Source: Glycomyces sp040645615 (GTDB lineage: Bacteria > Actinomycetota > Actinomycetes > Mycobacteriales > Micromonosporaceae). Taken from it: 64,000 bases of DNA. A program made the position numbers and the translations under genes. The notes beneath the pieces are model-generated. The model ran no database searches, was not told the origin of the DNA, and saw nothing but the letters and a program-made list of their open reading frames with translations. The stretch spans positions 124,001 through 188,000 of the forward strand of contig NZ_JBEYYO010000003.1 in assembly GCF_040645615.1 (NCBI RefSeq), given 5' to 3'. Positions 16,048 through 24,883 of the stretch are shown here, in pieces (the stretch's first letter is position 1; each line of letters opens with the position of its first letter).

Positions 16048-16866
16048 CTATTCCTTGAACCCGATGGCGCCCATCATGATGCGGTGGTGGGGCTCCAGCT
16101 CCTCGACGGCCGGGACCTCGCGGTCGGGCTCGCCGGGGAACCAGCGGCGGACGAAGTCCAGCCCCGGCGGGACCAGGGGCAGGCCCAGGAAGTGCTCGGT
16201 GATGCGCTCGGGGGTCCGGATCCAGCCGTTGCCCAGGCTCTCCAGGCCGGCCTTCTCGATGGCCTTCTGGAGCTCCTCACCGGTGTCCACGAAGTCGGTG
16301 ATGAGCAGGTAAGAACCCGAAGGGCACGCGTCGAGGAGGACCCGCACCCACTCGTCGGGCTGCTCGTCGTCGTGGAAGTGCATGTGGAGCCCGACCACCA
16401 TGAGCCCGATCGGGCGGGTGAAGTCGAGCATGGACTTGACGTCCTCGTGGTCGAGGATGCTCTGCGGGTCGCGCAGGTCGGCTGTGACCACCGTGGTGTT
16501 GTCGTTGGTGGCCAGCAGGGCCCGGCCGTGCGCGAGCACGATCGGGTCGTTGTCGACGTAGACGACCTTGGCGTCGGGGTTGACCGCCTGCGCGACCTGG
16601 TGCGTGTTCTCCATCGTGGGCAGGCCCGCGCCGATGTCGAGGAACTGGTCGATACCCTGCTCGGCCAGGTACTTCACGCCCTTGCGCAGGCCCTCGCGGT
16701 TGTCGCGCGCCACCTCGCGCGCCGCCGGGACGTGCTTGGCGTAGATCGCCGCGCCCTCGCGGTCGGGAGCGAAGTTGTCCTTCCCGCCGAGGATCGCGTC
16801 GTAGACGCGGGCGATGGTGGGCCTGGAGATGTCGAAATCGGGGGTCGGTGCTTCGTTCTCTGCCAT
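16048..16866 (-). CDS. DUF574 (S-adenosyl methyltransferase family) protein
   Basis: A 272-residue protein. Start MAENEAP is chosen for AAGAGGTGG just upstream. The SAM-binding Rossmann motif is FLDIGAGLPTMENTHQVA, followed by KVVYVDNDPIVLAHGRALL and the central VGLHMHFHDDEQP. The family (PF04672) is expanded in streptomycetes and relatives and often sits near XRE/DUF397 genes, as here. The methyl acceptor is unknown. Confidence 0.9.
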   Translation of the reverse strand: MAENEAPTPDFDISRPTIARVYDAILGGKDNFAPDREGAAIYAKHVPAAREVARDNREGLRKGVKYLAEQGIDQFLDIGAGLPTMENTHQVAQAVNPDAKVVYVDNDPIVLAHGRALLATNDNTTVVTADLRDPQSILDHEDVKSMLDFTRPIGLMVVGLHMHFHDDEQPDEWVRVLLDACPSGSYLLITDFVDTGEELQKAIEKAGLESLGNGWIRTPERITEHFLGLPLVPPGLDFVRRWFPGEPDREVPAVEELEPHHRIMMGAIGFKE

Positions 16867-17031
16867 CTGCCACCTCTTCTTCGAAGGAACGTTGCGCACA
16901 TAGTACGACCTTGATCACACTGTCGGGCTTGGGGATCACCCCATCGAGCCACACAGTCCCCATTGATTCTCAAATGAATCATCAAGCGCACCAAGCACTT
17001 ACGATGACAAGTGATCGCCACTGAGAAACGC

Positions 17032-17066
17032 CGCAGGGCCCGGGCGAATCCCGCCCGGGCCCTGCG
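17032..17066 (-). terminator. Hairpin terminator of the first LCP gene
   Basis: A perfect 15-base stem (CGCAGGGCCCGGGCG / CGCCCGGGCCCTGCG) with a 5-base loop, 27 bases after the LCP stop on the minus strand. Confidence 0.8.
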
Positions 17067-17092
17067 CTGCGCCGCTGCGAGCGGCGTCGGTC

Positions 17093-18247
17093 CTATTCGT
17101 CCCCTTGACCGGAGGCCTCGGGGTTGGCCGCGACCCACGCCGCGACCTCGTCCTCTCGGATCGCCTCCCACAGACTGACGGCCTCGGGGTTGTCGGACTC
17201 GGGGTTCTCCAGGTCCCACGTGTACACGACGACCGAGTTGCCGTTGATGTCGCCGGTGCCGAGGTTCGGGGTGGTCATGAACACCAGGTCGTCGCTGCGC
17301 AGCCCCATGAGGCTGATCGCGGTCGAGACCACGTTGAACTCGGTGTCGACCTTGACCGCGTCCGAGGTCGAGTCGATGAAGCTGGTGAGCGTGTCGCGGC
17401 TGGTGAGGACGCCCGCGCTCAGCGCGGAGTCCATGATCGCCTTGATGAGCTCCTGCTGGTGCTGCATGCGGGCGAAGTCGCCGCGCTGCCACTGGTAGCG
17501 CTGGCGCACGTAGTCGAGGGCCTCTTCGCCGGTGAGGTGGTTCGGGCCCTTGGGGAAGTACCGCTCCTCGCCGTGGATGGAGGTGACGCCGGTCTCGTCG
17601 TAGTAGTTGGGGTGGTCGGCCCACTCGATGTTCATCTCGACGCCGCCGAGCGCGTCGACGACCTGCACCAGGCCCGCGAAGTTGATCTCCACGACGTGGT
17701 CGATGCGCACGCCGGTGAAGTCCTCGACGGTGAGCACCGTCAGCGGCACCCCGCCCCACGCGTAGGCGGCGTTGAACTTCGTGTCGACGCCGGTGTAGTC
17801 GGGGTAGTACGAGGCCTCGGCGTACTCGGGGATGTGCACGTACAGGTCGCGCGGGATCGAGACGCCGTGGGCCTCGGTGCCGTCCTCGTTGACGTGCATG
17901 AGGATGACCGTGTCGCTGCGGGCGTCCTCTTCGGCGTTGCCCTCGCGGTGGTCGGAGCCGATCACGAGGATGTTGAGGGCCCCGTTGAGCTTGTCGGGGC
18001 GGTTCTCGTCCGGGATCGCGTCGAGGTCGAATGGGCGATCGAGGTCGAGGTTGGTCTTGTTGGCGGTCGACCAGACGGCGAAGCCGCCGCCGGTGGCCGC
18101 GATGGAGGCCACCAGGCCGATCCCCGAGCCGATGAGGCCGCGCCGGGTCGGACCGCCGGTCGCCGCGGCGGCGACGCGCGCGCCGCCCCCGCCGTCCCCG
18201 GGGGGCACGGAGGCGCTGCCGCGGTAGTTGGAACCGGAGTACGTCAT
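17093..18247 (-). CDS. LytR-CpsA-Psr (LCP) family protein
   Basis: A 384-residue membrane-anchored enzyme of the type that transfers polyprenyl-linked glycans to peptidoglycan. A Gly-rich cytoplasmic start is followed by one helix (RRGLIGSGIGLVASIAATGG, ~36-56). The LCP domain shows LNILVIGSDHR, RSDTVILMHVN, the Arg-Asp of SIPRDLYV, KFNAAYAWGG, LVQVVDALGGVEM and HLTGEEALDYVRQRY...GDFARMQHQQ. The polyprenyl-phosphate-binding Arg and Asp residues look intact. Its place beside glycan-assembly genes fits attachment of an envelope polymer. Confidence 0.92.
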   Translation of the reverse strand: MTYSGSNYRGSASVPPGDGGGGARVAAAATGGPTRRGLIGSGIGLVASIAATGGGFAVWSTANKTNLDLDRPFDLDAIPDENRPDKLNGALNILVIGSDHREGNAEEDARSDTVILMHVNEDGTEAHGVSIPRDLYVHIPEYAEASYYPDYTGVDTKFNAAYAWGGVPLTVLTVEDFTGVRIDHVVEINFAGLVQVVDALGGVEMNIEWADHPNYYDETGVTSIHGEERYFPKGPNHLTGEEALDYVRQRYQWQRGDFARMQHQQELIKAIMDSALSAGVLTSRDTLTSFIDSTSDAVKVDTEFNVVSTAISLMGLRSDDLVFMTTPNLGTGDINGNSVVVYTWDLENPESDNPEAVSLWEAIREDEVAAWVAANPEASGQGDE

Positions 18248-18359
18248 GCGGTCAGCTTACGTGGTGACCGCTCGCGGCCGCGCACCCGAGCTGGCGCGAC
18301 GGTCCGGTGTGGCCGGAGCGGCGTGAGCCGCGTCTCGGCGAATCCGCAGGGAGCGAGCG

Positions 18360-19307
18360 TTATCGGGCGCGGGTGACGAAGTCGTCGATGGTCGACTTGA
18401 GACCGGCCTCATAGTGGACCTGCGGCTCGTATCCGAGCAGTTCGCGGGCCCGGGTGAGGTCGGGGCGGCGGCGCTCGGGGTCGTCCGAGGGCCGTTCGCG
18501 GTACTCGATCTTCGAGGCCGAACCGGTCAGGCGCAGGATGATCTCGGCCATCTCGCGCACCGTCAGCTCGTACTCGGTGCCGAGGTTGACCGGGCCGTAC
18601 TCGGACGACTCCAGGAGCATGACCAGGCCGCGGACCAGGTCGTCGACGTAGCACAGCGAGCGGGTCTGGGTGCCGTCGCCGTAGACGGTGAGCGGCTCGC
18701 CCGCGAGGGCCTGGCTGATGAAGTTGGGGATGACGCGGCCGTCGTCGGGGCGCATGCGCGGGCCGTAGGTGTTGAAGATCCGCACGATCGCCGCGTCCAG
18801 GCCCTTGTGCCGGTGGTAGGCGGCGACGGCGGCCTCGGAGAAGCGCTTGGCCTCGTCGTAGCAGGAGCGGATCCCGATCGGGTTCACGTTGCCCCAGTAC
18901 GACTCCGGCTGCGGGTGCACGAGCGGGTCGCCGTAGACCTCGGAGGTGGAGGCCATGAGGAAGCGGGCCCCGTCGGCGAGCGCGCGGTCGAGGGCGTGGA
19001 GGGTGCCGATCGAGTCGACGCGGAGGATCTCGACCGGGAGGGTCTCGAAGTCCACGGGGCTGGCCGGGCACGCGAAGTGCAGGACCGCGTCGAAGGGCGC
19101 GTCGCCGACGGGCAGGCCCTCGGTGACGTCGGCCTCGACCAGGGTGAGGTTCGGGTGCGCGTCGAGGTTCTCGCGCGAGCCGGTGGAGAAGTTGTCGACA
19201 GCGGTCACGTCGCAGCCCTTCGCGAGGAGCGCGTCGACCAGGTGGCTTCCCACCAGGCCCGCGCCTCCGGTCACGAGGATGCGGCTGCCGATTCCGTAAG
19301 TAGTCAT
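18360..19307 (-). CDS. NAD-dependent epimerase/decarboxylase, UDP-xylose synthase-like
   Basis: A 315-residue short-chain dehydrogenase. The start is the ATG at 19307; a TTG one codon earlier is possible. The NAD-binding motif is ILVTGGAGLVGSHL, with active-site segments MASTSEVYGDP and SCYDEAKR (Tyr-x-x-x-Lys). Two stretches, VHPQPESYWGNVNPIGI and GEPLTVYGDGTQTRSLCYVDD, are characteristic of UDP-glucuronate decarboxylase, which makes UDP-xylose. A sister activity (dTDP-glucose dehydratase or 4-epimerase) cannot be excluded. It sits with glycosyltransferases and probably supplies a sugar nucleotide for the envelope polymer. Confidence 0.85.
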   Translation of the reverse strand: MTTYGIGSRILVTGGAGLVGSHLVDALLAKGCDVTAVDNFSTGSRENLDAHPNLTLVEADVTEGLPVGDAPFDAVLHFACPASPVDFETLPVEILRVDSIGTLHALDRALADGARFLMASTSEVYGDPLVHPQPESYWGNVNPIGIRSCYDEAKRFSEAAVAAYHRHKGLDAAIVRIFNTYGPRMRPDDGRVIPNFISQALAGEPLTVYGDGTQTRSLCYVDDLVRGLVMLLESSEYGPVNLGTEYELTVREMAEIILRLTGSASKIEYRERPSDDPERRRPDLTRARELLGYEPQVHYEAGLKSTIDDFVTRAR

Positions 19308-19390
19308 CAATTTCCCAGATTATCAGGATTGGCCTGGTGTTCACCTGGGCGCAAGCTGTGTGTTCGCTCAGGGCGCGGCCGAATCGCCGG

Positions 19391-20962
19391 TCAGTACGCG
19401 CCCTTTCGGCGCAACACTACAGCGACAGTGCGGAACAGGATCTGGAGGTCGGTCGTCAGCGACCAGTTGTCCACGTAATAGAGGTCGAGGCGGACCGCGT
19501 CGTCCCAGGACAGGTCGGAGCGGCCCGAGACCTGCCACAGGCCGGTGATCCCGGGGCGCACCAGGAGGCGGCGGCGCACGTCGCCGAGGAAGTCGCCGTT
19601 CTCGGCCGGGAGCGGGCGGGGCCCCACGAGACTCATCTCACCGCGCACGACGTTGATCAGCTGCGGGAACTCGTCGATCGAGGTGCGCCGAAGCCACTTA
19701 CCGACGTTGGTGATGCGCGGGTCGTCCTTCATCTTGAACAGCAGGCCGTCGGTCTCGTTGTGCATCATGAGCGCGGCCTGGCGCTCCTCGGCGTCGATGT
19801 ACATGGTGCGGAACTTCCAGCACGAGAACGTCTCGCCGTCGCGGCCGACCCGGTTCTGGCGGAAGAACACCGGGCCGGGGCTGTCGACCTTGATCGCGAT
19901 GGCCACCGCCAGGAACAGCGGCGAGAGGATCGCCAGGCCGAGCACCGACCAGGAGATGTCGAGCACGTTCTTGATCAGCCAGCCGACGCCGGAGATCTTG
20001 GGCTCCTCGACGTGGAGCAGCGGCAGGCCCTCGACCGGGCGGATGTGGACGCGGGGCCCGGCGATGTCGGTGAGCTGCGGCGCGACCACCAGGTCGCGGC
20101 CGGTGCCTTCGAGCTGCCACGCGAGGCGGCGCAGGTCGGCCGCGTCGGCCGAGGCCGAGCCGCACACCGCGAGCGTGTCGGCTTCGAGCTGCTCGGCGCA
20201 GGTCACGACGTCGGTCCCGGCGAAGACCGGGACCGGGGTGTCGAGGTTGCGCACCGAGGACGCGCCCTCGGTGACGTAGATCCCGACCGGGACCAGGCCC
20301 GCGCCGGGCGCGCGGCGCACCGTCCGGTAGACCTCCAGGGCCTCGGGGTAGGCCCCGATGAGCAGGACCCGCTGGACCCCGCGGCCGCTGGCGCGCATCC
20401 GGTGCAGGCCGTAGCGGGCGCCGAGGCGGAACGCGCAGATGAACAGGACCGCGGCCAGCAGGATCACCGCGACCGCGGCTCGCGAGACGTCGGCCTTGAA
20501 CGTCAGGGCCACGAACGAGACCAGCGCGAGCATGAACATCGCCGCGCGGGTGACCCGCTTGAACTCCTCGTTGCCCATGCCGAAGTAGCGGCGGTCGTAG
20601 GAGCCGGTGCCCCACAGCGACAGCAGCCAGGCCAGGGGCAGCAGCAGCCACACGGTGAGGTTGAAGAAGCTGATCTGGTCGGTGGTGTCGAAGCCGGCGT
20701 GCGGGGTGGGGGTGAGGTTGACGGCGATGACGGAGGCGAGGATCGCGCCGAGGAGGTCGACGCCGACGAGCGCGCCCTGGTAGTAGCGGTGCCAGTTGGA
20801 GGCGCGGACCAGGCGGCGCCAGGCCGACCGGGTGACCCCGTTCGTCACGAGCTGGGGGTCTCCGCTCTTGTGCGCACCGGCCACCTGGGTCCCCGTCCGT
20901 CCGCGCGGAGTGTTTCCACGTCCGTGGAGGTCTTTTGCTGGACGTTCCAGGCTCGTAGCCAC
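19391..20962 (-). CDS. Undecaprenyl-phosphate sugar phosphotransferase (WcaJ/WbaP type)
   Basis: A 523-residue protein with a GTG start and AGGG upstream. Four N-terminal helices are followed by a CoA-binding-like domain (~190-330), a fifth hydrophobic segment (LDISWSVLGLAILSPLFLAV) and the bacterial sugar transferase domain. The latter shows DSPGPVFFRQNRVGRDG, CWKFRTM, LRRTSIDEFPQL, GEMSLVGPRPLP and RPGITGLWQVSGRSDLSW. It transfers a sugar-1-phosphate to the lipid carrier, the first committed step of a surface glycan. It is divergent from a GT4 gene. Confidence 0.95.
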   Translation of the reverse strand: MATSLERPAKDLHGRGNTPRGRTGTQVAGAHKSGDPQLVTNGVTRSAWRRLVRASNWHRYYQGALVGVDLLGAILASVIAVNLTPTPHAGFDTTDQISFFNLTVWLLLPLAWLLSLWGTGSYDRRYFGMGNEEFKRVTRAAMFMLALVSFVALTFKADVSRAAVAVILLAAVLFICAFRLGARYGLHRMRASGRGVQRVLLIGAYPEALEVYRTVRRAPGAGLVPVGIYVTEGASSVRNLDTPVPVFAGTDVVTCAEQLEADTLAVCGSASADAADLRRLAWQLEGTGRDLVVAPQLTDIAGPRVHIRPVEGLPLLHVEEPKISGVGWLIKNVLDISWSVLGLAILSPLFLAVAIAIKVDSPGPVFFRQNRVGRDGETFSCWKFRTMYIDAEERQAALMMHNETDGLLFKMKDDPRITNVGKWLRRTSIDEFPQLINVVRGEMSLVGPRPLPAENGDFLGDVRRRLLVRPGITGLWQVSGRSDLSWDDAVRLDLYYVDNWSLTTDLQILFRTVAVVLRRKGAY

Positions 20963-21150
20963 TGCACATCCCTGCGGTCGTCAGCTTACGGTGGAGGTGA
21001 GTGTCCGCGGGTGGAGATCGGCGCTGCGTCGGTGAGAGCGTCTTCTCGAGCTGGGCGGCCCGCTGACACGGTACCCGACAACCTACACCTATTCTGCCGC
21101 TGCGGTATCTTCGGCCGATCCGAAAGCAGTTCGCGCCACCCGGAGGACGC

Positions 21151-22320
21151 GTGAAGATCGTCATCGCCCACAACCGCTATTCCTCGGCGCAGCCTTCGGG
21201 CGAGAACACCATCGTCGACTACGAGATCGGGGCCCTGGCCGAGGCCGGTGTCGAGGTGGTCCCGTTCCAGCGGTCCTCCGACGAGATCGCCGCGCTGCCT
21301 CCACATAGGAAGGCGGCGCTCGCGGTCTCCCCGATCCACGCGGCCGGGACGCAGAGGGACCTCGCCGCGCTCTTCGAGCGCGAGCGCCCCGACCTGCTGC
21401 ACCTGCACAACCCGTATCCGCTCCTGTCGCCTTCGGTGGTCAAGACGGCGCAGCGCATGGGCGTCAAGGTCGTGCAGACCATTCACAACTACCGGCACGA
21501 CTGCATGAACGGGCTCTACTTCAGGGACGGGCACGACTGCCGCGACTGCCACGGCAAGCGCTGGAACGCGCCGGGCGTGCTGCACGGCTGCTACCGCGGC
21601 TCGCGGCCGCAGTCGGCGATCATGGCCGTGACGCTGGGCGCGCACCAGGGCACCTGGCGCGGCGTGGACCGGTTCGTGGCGCTCACCGACGCGATGGCCG
21701 CGTATCTGCGCAGCATCGGCATAGAAGAAGAGCGCATCCGCGTCAAACCGAACGCGGTGGCCGACCCGGGGATCGTGCCGCTGGGCGAGGGGTTCCTGTT
21801 CGGGGCCCGGCTCGTGCCCGAGAAGGGCGTGGAGCTGCTGCTGGAGGCGTGGCGGCAGGTGGATCTGCCGGGGACTGCGCTGCGGATCGCCGGGGACGGG
21901 CCGCTGCGCCCGCTCGTGGAGGCGGCTGCCGCGCGCGGGGAAGTGGAGTATCTGGGGCAGCTCGACGCCGAGGGGATGCAGGCGGCGCTCGCGGCCGCGA
22001 GCGCGATGGTGGTGCCTTCCATCTGGCAGGACATCCTGCCGACCACGGGCATCGAGGCGCTCGCCAGCGGCCGGGCGATCGTGGCCACGCGGATGGGCGG
22101 CGCGCCGTTCATCGCGGGGGCGGGCACGGAGGCTCCGGCGGGTGTGGCGGTCGAACCGACCGCCGAGGCGCTCGCGCGCGGCCTGGAAACCGTGGCGAAG
22201 GACCCGTCTTACGCGGCGAACGCGAGGGCTCGTTACGAGTCGGTGTTCGCGCCCGAGGTGACGCTGCGCAGGCTCATCGAGATCTACGAGGAACTGCTCG
22301 CCGCGCCGCATCCCGTATAG
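21151..22320 (+). CDS. Glycosyltransferase family 4
   Basis: A 389-residue protein with a GTG start behind GGAGG. The N-terminal Rossmann half holds SGENTIVDYEIGALAEAG and LHLHNPYPLLSP, and a Cys-rich segment (CRDCHGKRW) sits near residue 130. The C-terminal half has GARLVPEKGVELLLEAW, RIAGDGPL and the donor-binding region PSIWQDILPTTGIEALASGR. Close relatives add sugars to lipid-linked glycans. The stop codon TAG lies inside a copy of an AT-rich palindromic repeat, an unusual gene end. Confidence 0.92.
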   Translation: MKIVIAHNRYSSAQPSGENTIVDYEIGALAEAGVEVVPFQRSSDEIAALPPHRKAALAVSPIHAAGTQRDLAALFERERPDLLHLHNPYPLLSPSVVKTAQRMGVKVVQTIHNYRHDCMNGLYFRDGHDCRDCHGKRWNAPGVLHGCYRGSRPQSAIMAVTLGAHQGTWRGVDRFVALTDAMAAYLRSIGIEEERIRVKPNAVADPGIVPLGEGFLFGARLVPEKGVELLLEAWRQVDLPGTALRIAGDGPLRPLVEAAAARGEVEYLGQLDAEGMQAALAAASAMVVPSIWQDILPTTGIEALASGRAIVATRMGGAPFIAGAGTEAPAGVAVEPTAEALARGLETVAKDPSYAANARARYESVFAPEVTLRRLIEIYEELLAAPHPV

Positions 22321-22340
22321 GATATATCCTATAGGATATA
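22316..22340. repeat. AT-rich palindromic element, copy 1
   Basis: Two overlapping perfect 18-base palindromes: TATAGGATATATCCTATA at 22316-22333 and TATATCCTATAGGATATA at 22323-22340. The GT4 stop codon (22318-22320) is part of it. An AT-only-rich island of this sort stands out in ~70% GC surroundings. Related copies are at 22372, 27694 and 36441. Confidence 0.85.
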
Positions 22341-22371
22341 CGATTCACGCAGTCGAGTCCGAGGATCGTGC

Positions 22372-22396
22372 AGGATATATCCTATATCCTATAGGG
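22372..22396. repeat. AT-rich palindromic element, copy 2
   Basis: AGGATATATCCT (22372-22383) is a 12-base palindrome, and CCTATAGG (22388-22395) follows. This copy is inverted relative to copy 1, with about 30 bases between them, so the pair can form a larger cruciform or RNA hairpin. The stop codon of the CDP-alcohol transferase gene (22389-22391, minus strand) lies inside it. Confidence 0.85.
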
Positions 22397-23087
22397 TCGC
22401 GCGGGCGTTGGTGGCGATGCTCGCGAGGAGGAACAGGCCGTTGACCGCGCCGAAGCCGAGCATGACGATGAACATGAGCGAGGGCCACAGCAGCGCGAGG
22501 GCGATGACGGCGACGACGAAGCCGTAGTCGCGCACGAGTTTGACCAGGCGCACCGCGAGGCTCGTGTTGGTGATCATCGAGACGCCGGTGTCCTCTTTGG
22601 CCATGACGGCGGTGACGAGGTTCGTCATCCACAGCGCGGCGAAGGCCGCGCCGCACCAGGCCGGAATCTCGGGAGTGTAGGCGTTCACGACCGCCACGAC
22701 CACGGCCACGACCGAGGTCTGGATCGCGATGTCGCTGAGGATGTCCACGCGCGCGCCCGCGTCGGAGCCGGTGCCGGTGACGCGGGCGAGTTGGCCGTCG
22801 GCGCAGTCGAGCATGTAGGCCACGTGCCACAGGACGAGCGCGGCGATCGCGACCGGCCACCACGGCGCGCCGTCCCGCGCGGCCGGGATGTAGGCGATGA
22901 CGCCGATCGAGGCGGCCAGGCCGATGACGAGATTGAGGAGCGTCAGGTGGGTCGGCTTGAGGCCCATTCGCCATGCGGCGTATGCGAAGACGGCTCCTCC
23001 ACGCTGGTCGAGGAGGGTCGCGAGCCCGCCGCCGCGGTTGGCGGCGAGGAAGTCGGCGGGCCGGTGGGACGGGCGCTGTGCGGTCAC
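22389..23087 (-). CDS. CDP-alcohol phosphatidyltransferase family protein
   Basis: A 232-residue protein with a GTG start and about six membrane helices. The catalytic signature D-x-x-D-G-x-x-A-R...G-x-x-x-D-x-x-x-D is complete: LDCADGQLARVTG, then GARVDILSD. These enzymes condense a CDP-linked lipid or alcohol with a second alcohol, as in phospholipid or phospho-polyol synthesis. The substrate is not determined by these motifs. Convergence with the GT4 gene suggests a role in the same envelope glycan or lipid programme. Confidence 0.9.
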   Translation of the reverse strand: MTAQRPSHRPADFLAANRGGGLATLLDQRGGAVFAYAAWRMGLKPTHLTLLNLVIGLAASIGVIAYIPAARDGAPWWPVAIAALVLWHVAYMLDCADGQLARVTGTGSDAGARVDILSDIAIQTSVVAVVVAVVNAYTPEIPAWCGAAFAALWMTNLVTAVMAKEDTGVSMITNTSLAVRLVKLVRDYGFVVAVIALALLWPSLMFIVMLGFGAVNGLFLLASIATNARATL

Positions 23088-23346
23088 GCGGCGATCCTAT
23101 ACACCGCGCGATCGGTGCCCGAGCGGCCGCTGTCGTGACTCAGAAGACGCTTGCGGTGAACCGGTCCGGCACTGAGCGTCAAGTCCTGGAACCAGGTTGT
23201 GTCAAGATCCCGACACCACGCGGAGGGGCCGCTCCCTAATATGGTCGCGATCCGCGCCATTTGGGACGAAACTTCTTCATCTTTGGTAGCCAGCACATGA
23301 CCTACCGTCCTAGAGTTGACAGACCATAGATTCCTGGGGAGGAAAC

Positions 23347-24843
23347 ATGGGGGACGAGGTGACCGGTTCTGCCTTGCGGCACTGGGACCATCCCGCGTAC
23401 ACGGCGAGACTCCAGGCAGGACGAGCGGCCCTCGCGCAACTGCTGCACGACCGGAGACTCGATCGGGGCCGCCCGATGACAGGACTCGAATTGGAGCTCG
23501 ATCTCGTCGAGCCCACCGGTGACCCGGCGTTCGCGAACGACGCCGTCCTGGAACACCTGCACACCACCGGCGACGAGGACGCCCTCTACAGCGCCCAGCA
23601 TGAACTGGGCGCGTTCAACATCGAATTGAACCTGCCGCCCAGGCTCCTCGACGGGGCCGGGATCTCCTGGTACGAAAGCGATCTGGCCGCGATCCTCGCC
23701 GAAGTGCGGGAGGCGGGCGACAAGGCCGGCGTCCACATCTGTCCCATAGGGACGATGCCGACGCTGTTCACCGACCACATGAGCGTCGAGGCGCTCTCGC
23801 GCACCAAGCGGTACCGGGTCCTCAACGACGAGATCATGCAGCAGCGGGGCGAGGCGCTGCGCATCGACATCCACGGGGCCGAGTCGGTGGACTACTCCTC
23901 CGCCACGATCGCGCCGGAATCGGCGAACACCTCCGTGCAGTTCCACCTGCAAGTGTCCCCTGAGGACTTCGCCCGCTATTGGAACGCGGCGCAGGCGATC
24001 GCGGGCGTGCAGGTCGCGATGGGCGCGAACTCGCCGTACCTGTTCGGGCGCCAGCTGTGGGCCGAGACCCGGGTGATCCTGTTCGAGCAGGGCACCGACA
24101 CGCGCCGCGCGCAGCAGCGGCGGGCGGGCGCGCGGCCGCGGGCCTGGTTCGGGGAGCAGTGGATCGGCGGCGTGCTCGACCTCTTCGACGAGAACTACCG
24201 GCATTTCGCACCGCTTTTACCACTGTGCGACGAGGAGGACCCCGCCGCGGTGATGGCCGTCGGCGGGGTCCCGACGCTCAAGGAGCTTCGGTACCACAAC
24301 GGGACCGTGTACCGATGGAACCGGCCGGTGTACGACGTGGCCGGGGGAAGACCCCATGTGCGCGTGGAGAACCGGGTGGTCGCGGCCGGGCCCACGGCGA
24401 TCGACATCTGCGCGAACATGGCCCTGTTCTACGGCCTGGTGGCGCATTTCGCCGAGGCCGAGCAGCCCGTGCACGAGCGGATGGACTTCGCGCAGGCCGC
24501 GAAGAACTTCCAGGCGGCCGCCAGGCACGGCATCCAGGCCGACCAGATCTGGCCCGGGAGGGGCCTGGTCTCGGCCCGCCAGCTCGTGCTCGAAGACCTG
24601 CTTCCCGCAGCGGCCGAGGGACTCTCGTTCCTCGGGGTGAGCCGCCGCGACGCCGACCGGTACCTCGGGGTGATCGAGTCGCGGTGCCGCAGAGGCGTGA
24701 ACGGCGCGTCCTGGCAGGTCGCCCGGGTCCAGGTGGCCGAGCACCGGCACCGGATGGAACGACGGGACGCGTTGCGCGCCATGATCCTCGACTACGCGGC
24801 CCGCTCGGCCGACGGCAGGCCCGTGCACGAGTGGGAGGTCTGA
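23347..24843 (+). CDS. Glutamate-cysteine ligase family 2 (GCS2-like) protein
   Basis: A 498-residue protein with GGGGAGGAAAC before the ATG. Features of the carboxylate-amine ligase fold include TGLELELDLVEP near residue 45, AQHELGAFNIELNLPP, the region ESANTSVQFHLQVSPEDFARYWN, and GANSPYLFGRQLWAETRV. Related actinobacterial proteins are annotated as glutamate-cysteine ligases, but many act on other amines. Since actinobacteria usually make mycothiol rather than glutathione, the true product here is uncertain. It is a single gene with a long (259-base) leader region containing the small inverted repeat CCTGGAACCAGG at 23185. Confidence 0.85.
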   Translation: MGDEVTGSALRHWDHPAYTARLQAGRAALAQLLHDRRLDRGRPMTGLELELDLVEPTGDPAFANDAVLEHLHTTGDEDALYSAQHELGAFNIELNLPPRLLDGAGISWYESDLAAILAEVREAGDKAGVHICPIGTMPTLFTDHMSVEALSRTKRYRVLNDEIMQQRGEALRIDIHGAESVDYSSATIAPESANTSVQFHLQVSPEDFARYWNAAQAIAGVQVAMGANSPYLFGRQLWAETRVILFEQGTDTRRAQQRRAGARPRAWFGEQWIGGVLDLFDENYRHFAPLLPLCDEEDPAAVMAVGGVPTLKELRYHNGTVYRWNRPVYDVAGGRPHVRVENRVVAAGPTAIDICANMALFYGLVAHFAEAEQPVHERMDFAQAAKNFQAAARHGIQADQIWPGRGLVSARQLVLEDLLPAAAEGLSFLGVSRRDADRYLGVIESRCRRGVNGASWQVARVQVAEHRHRMERRDALRAMILDYAARSADGRPVHEWEV

Positions 24844-24849
24844 ACGAAT

Positions 24850-24881
24850 GAAGCGGCGCGGCCCTGGGGCCGCGCCGCTTC
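24850..24881. terminator. Bidirectional hairpin between convergent genes
   Basis: A perfect stem of up to 15 bases (GAAGCGGCGCGGCCC / GGGCCGCGCCGCTTC), spaced by only TG so that the real loop is a little larger. It fills the 40-base gap between the ligase gene and the next gene on the other strand. Confidence 0.8.
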
Positions 24882-24883
24882 GT

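Noticed and set aside
22316..22396. Ordinary rho-independent terminator
   Set aside because: The stems are AT-rich without a GC stem plus T tract, and at glyA the same element follows a separate true terminator.
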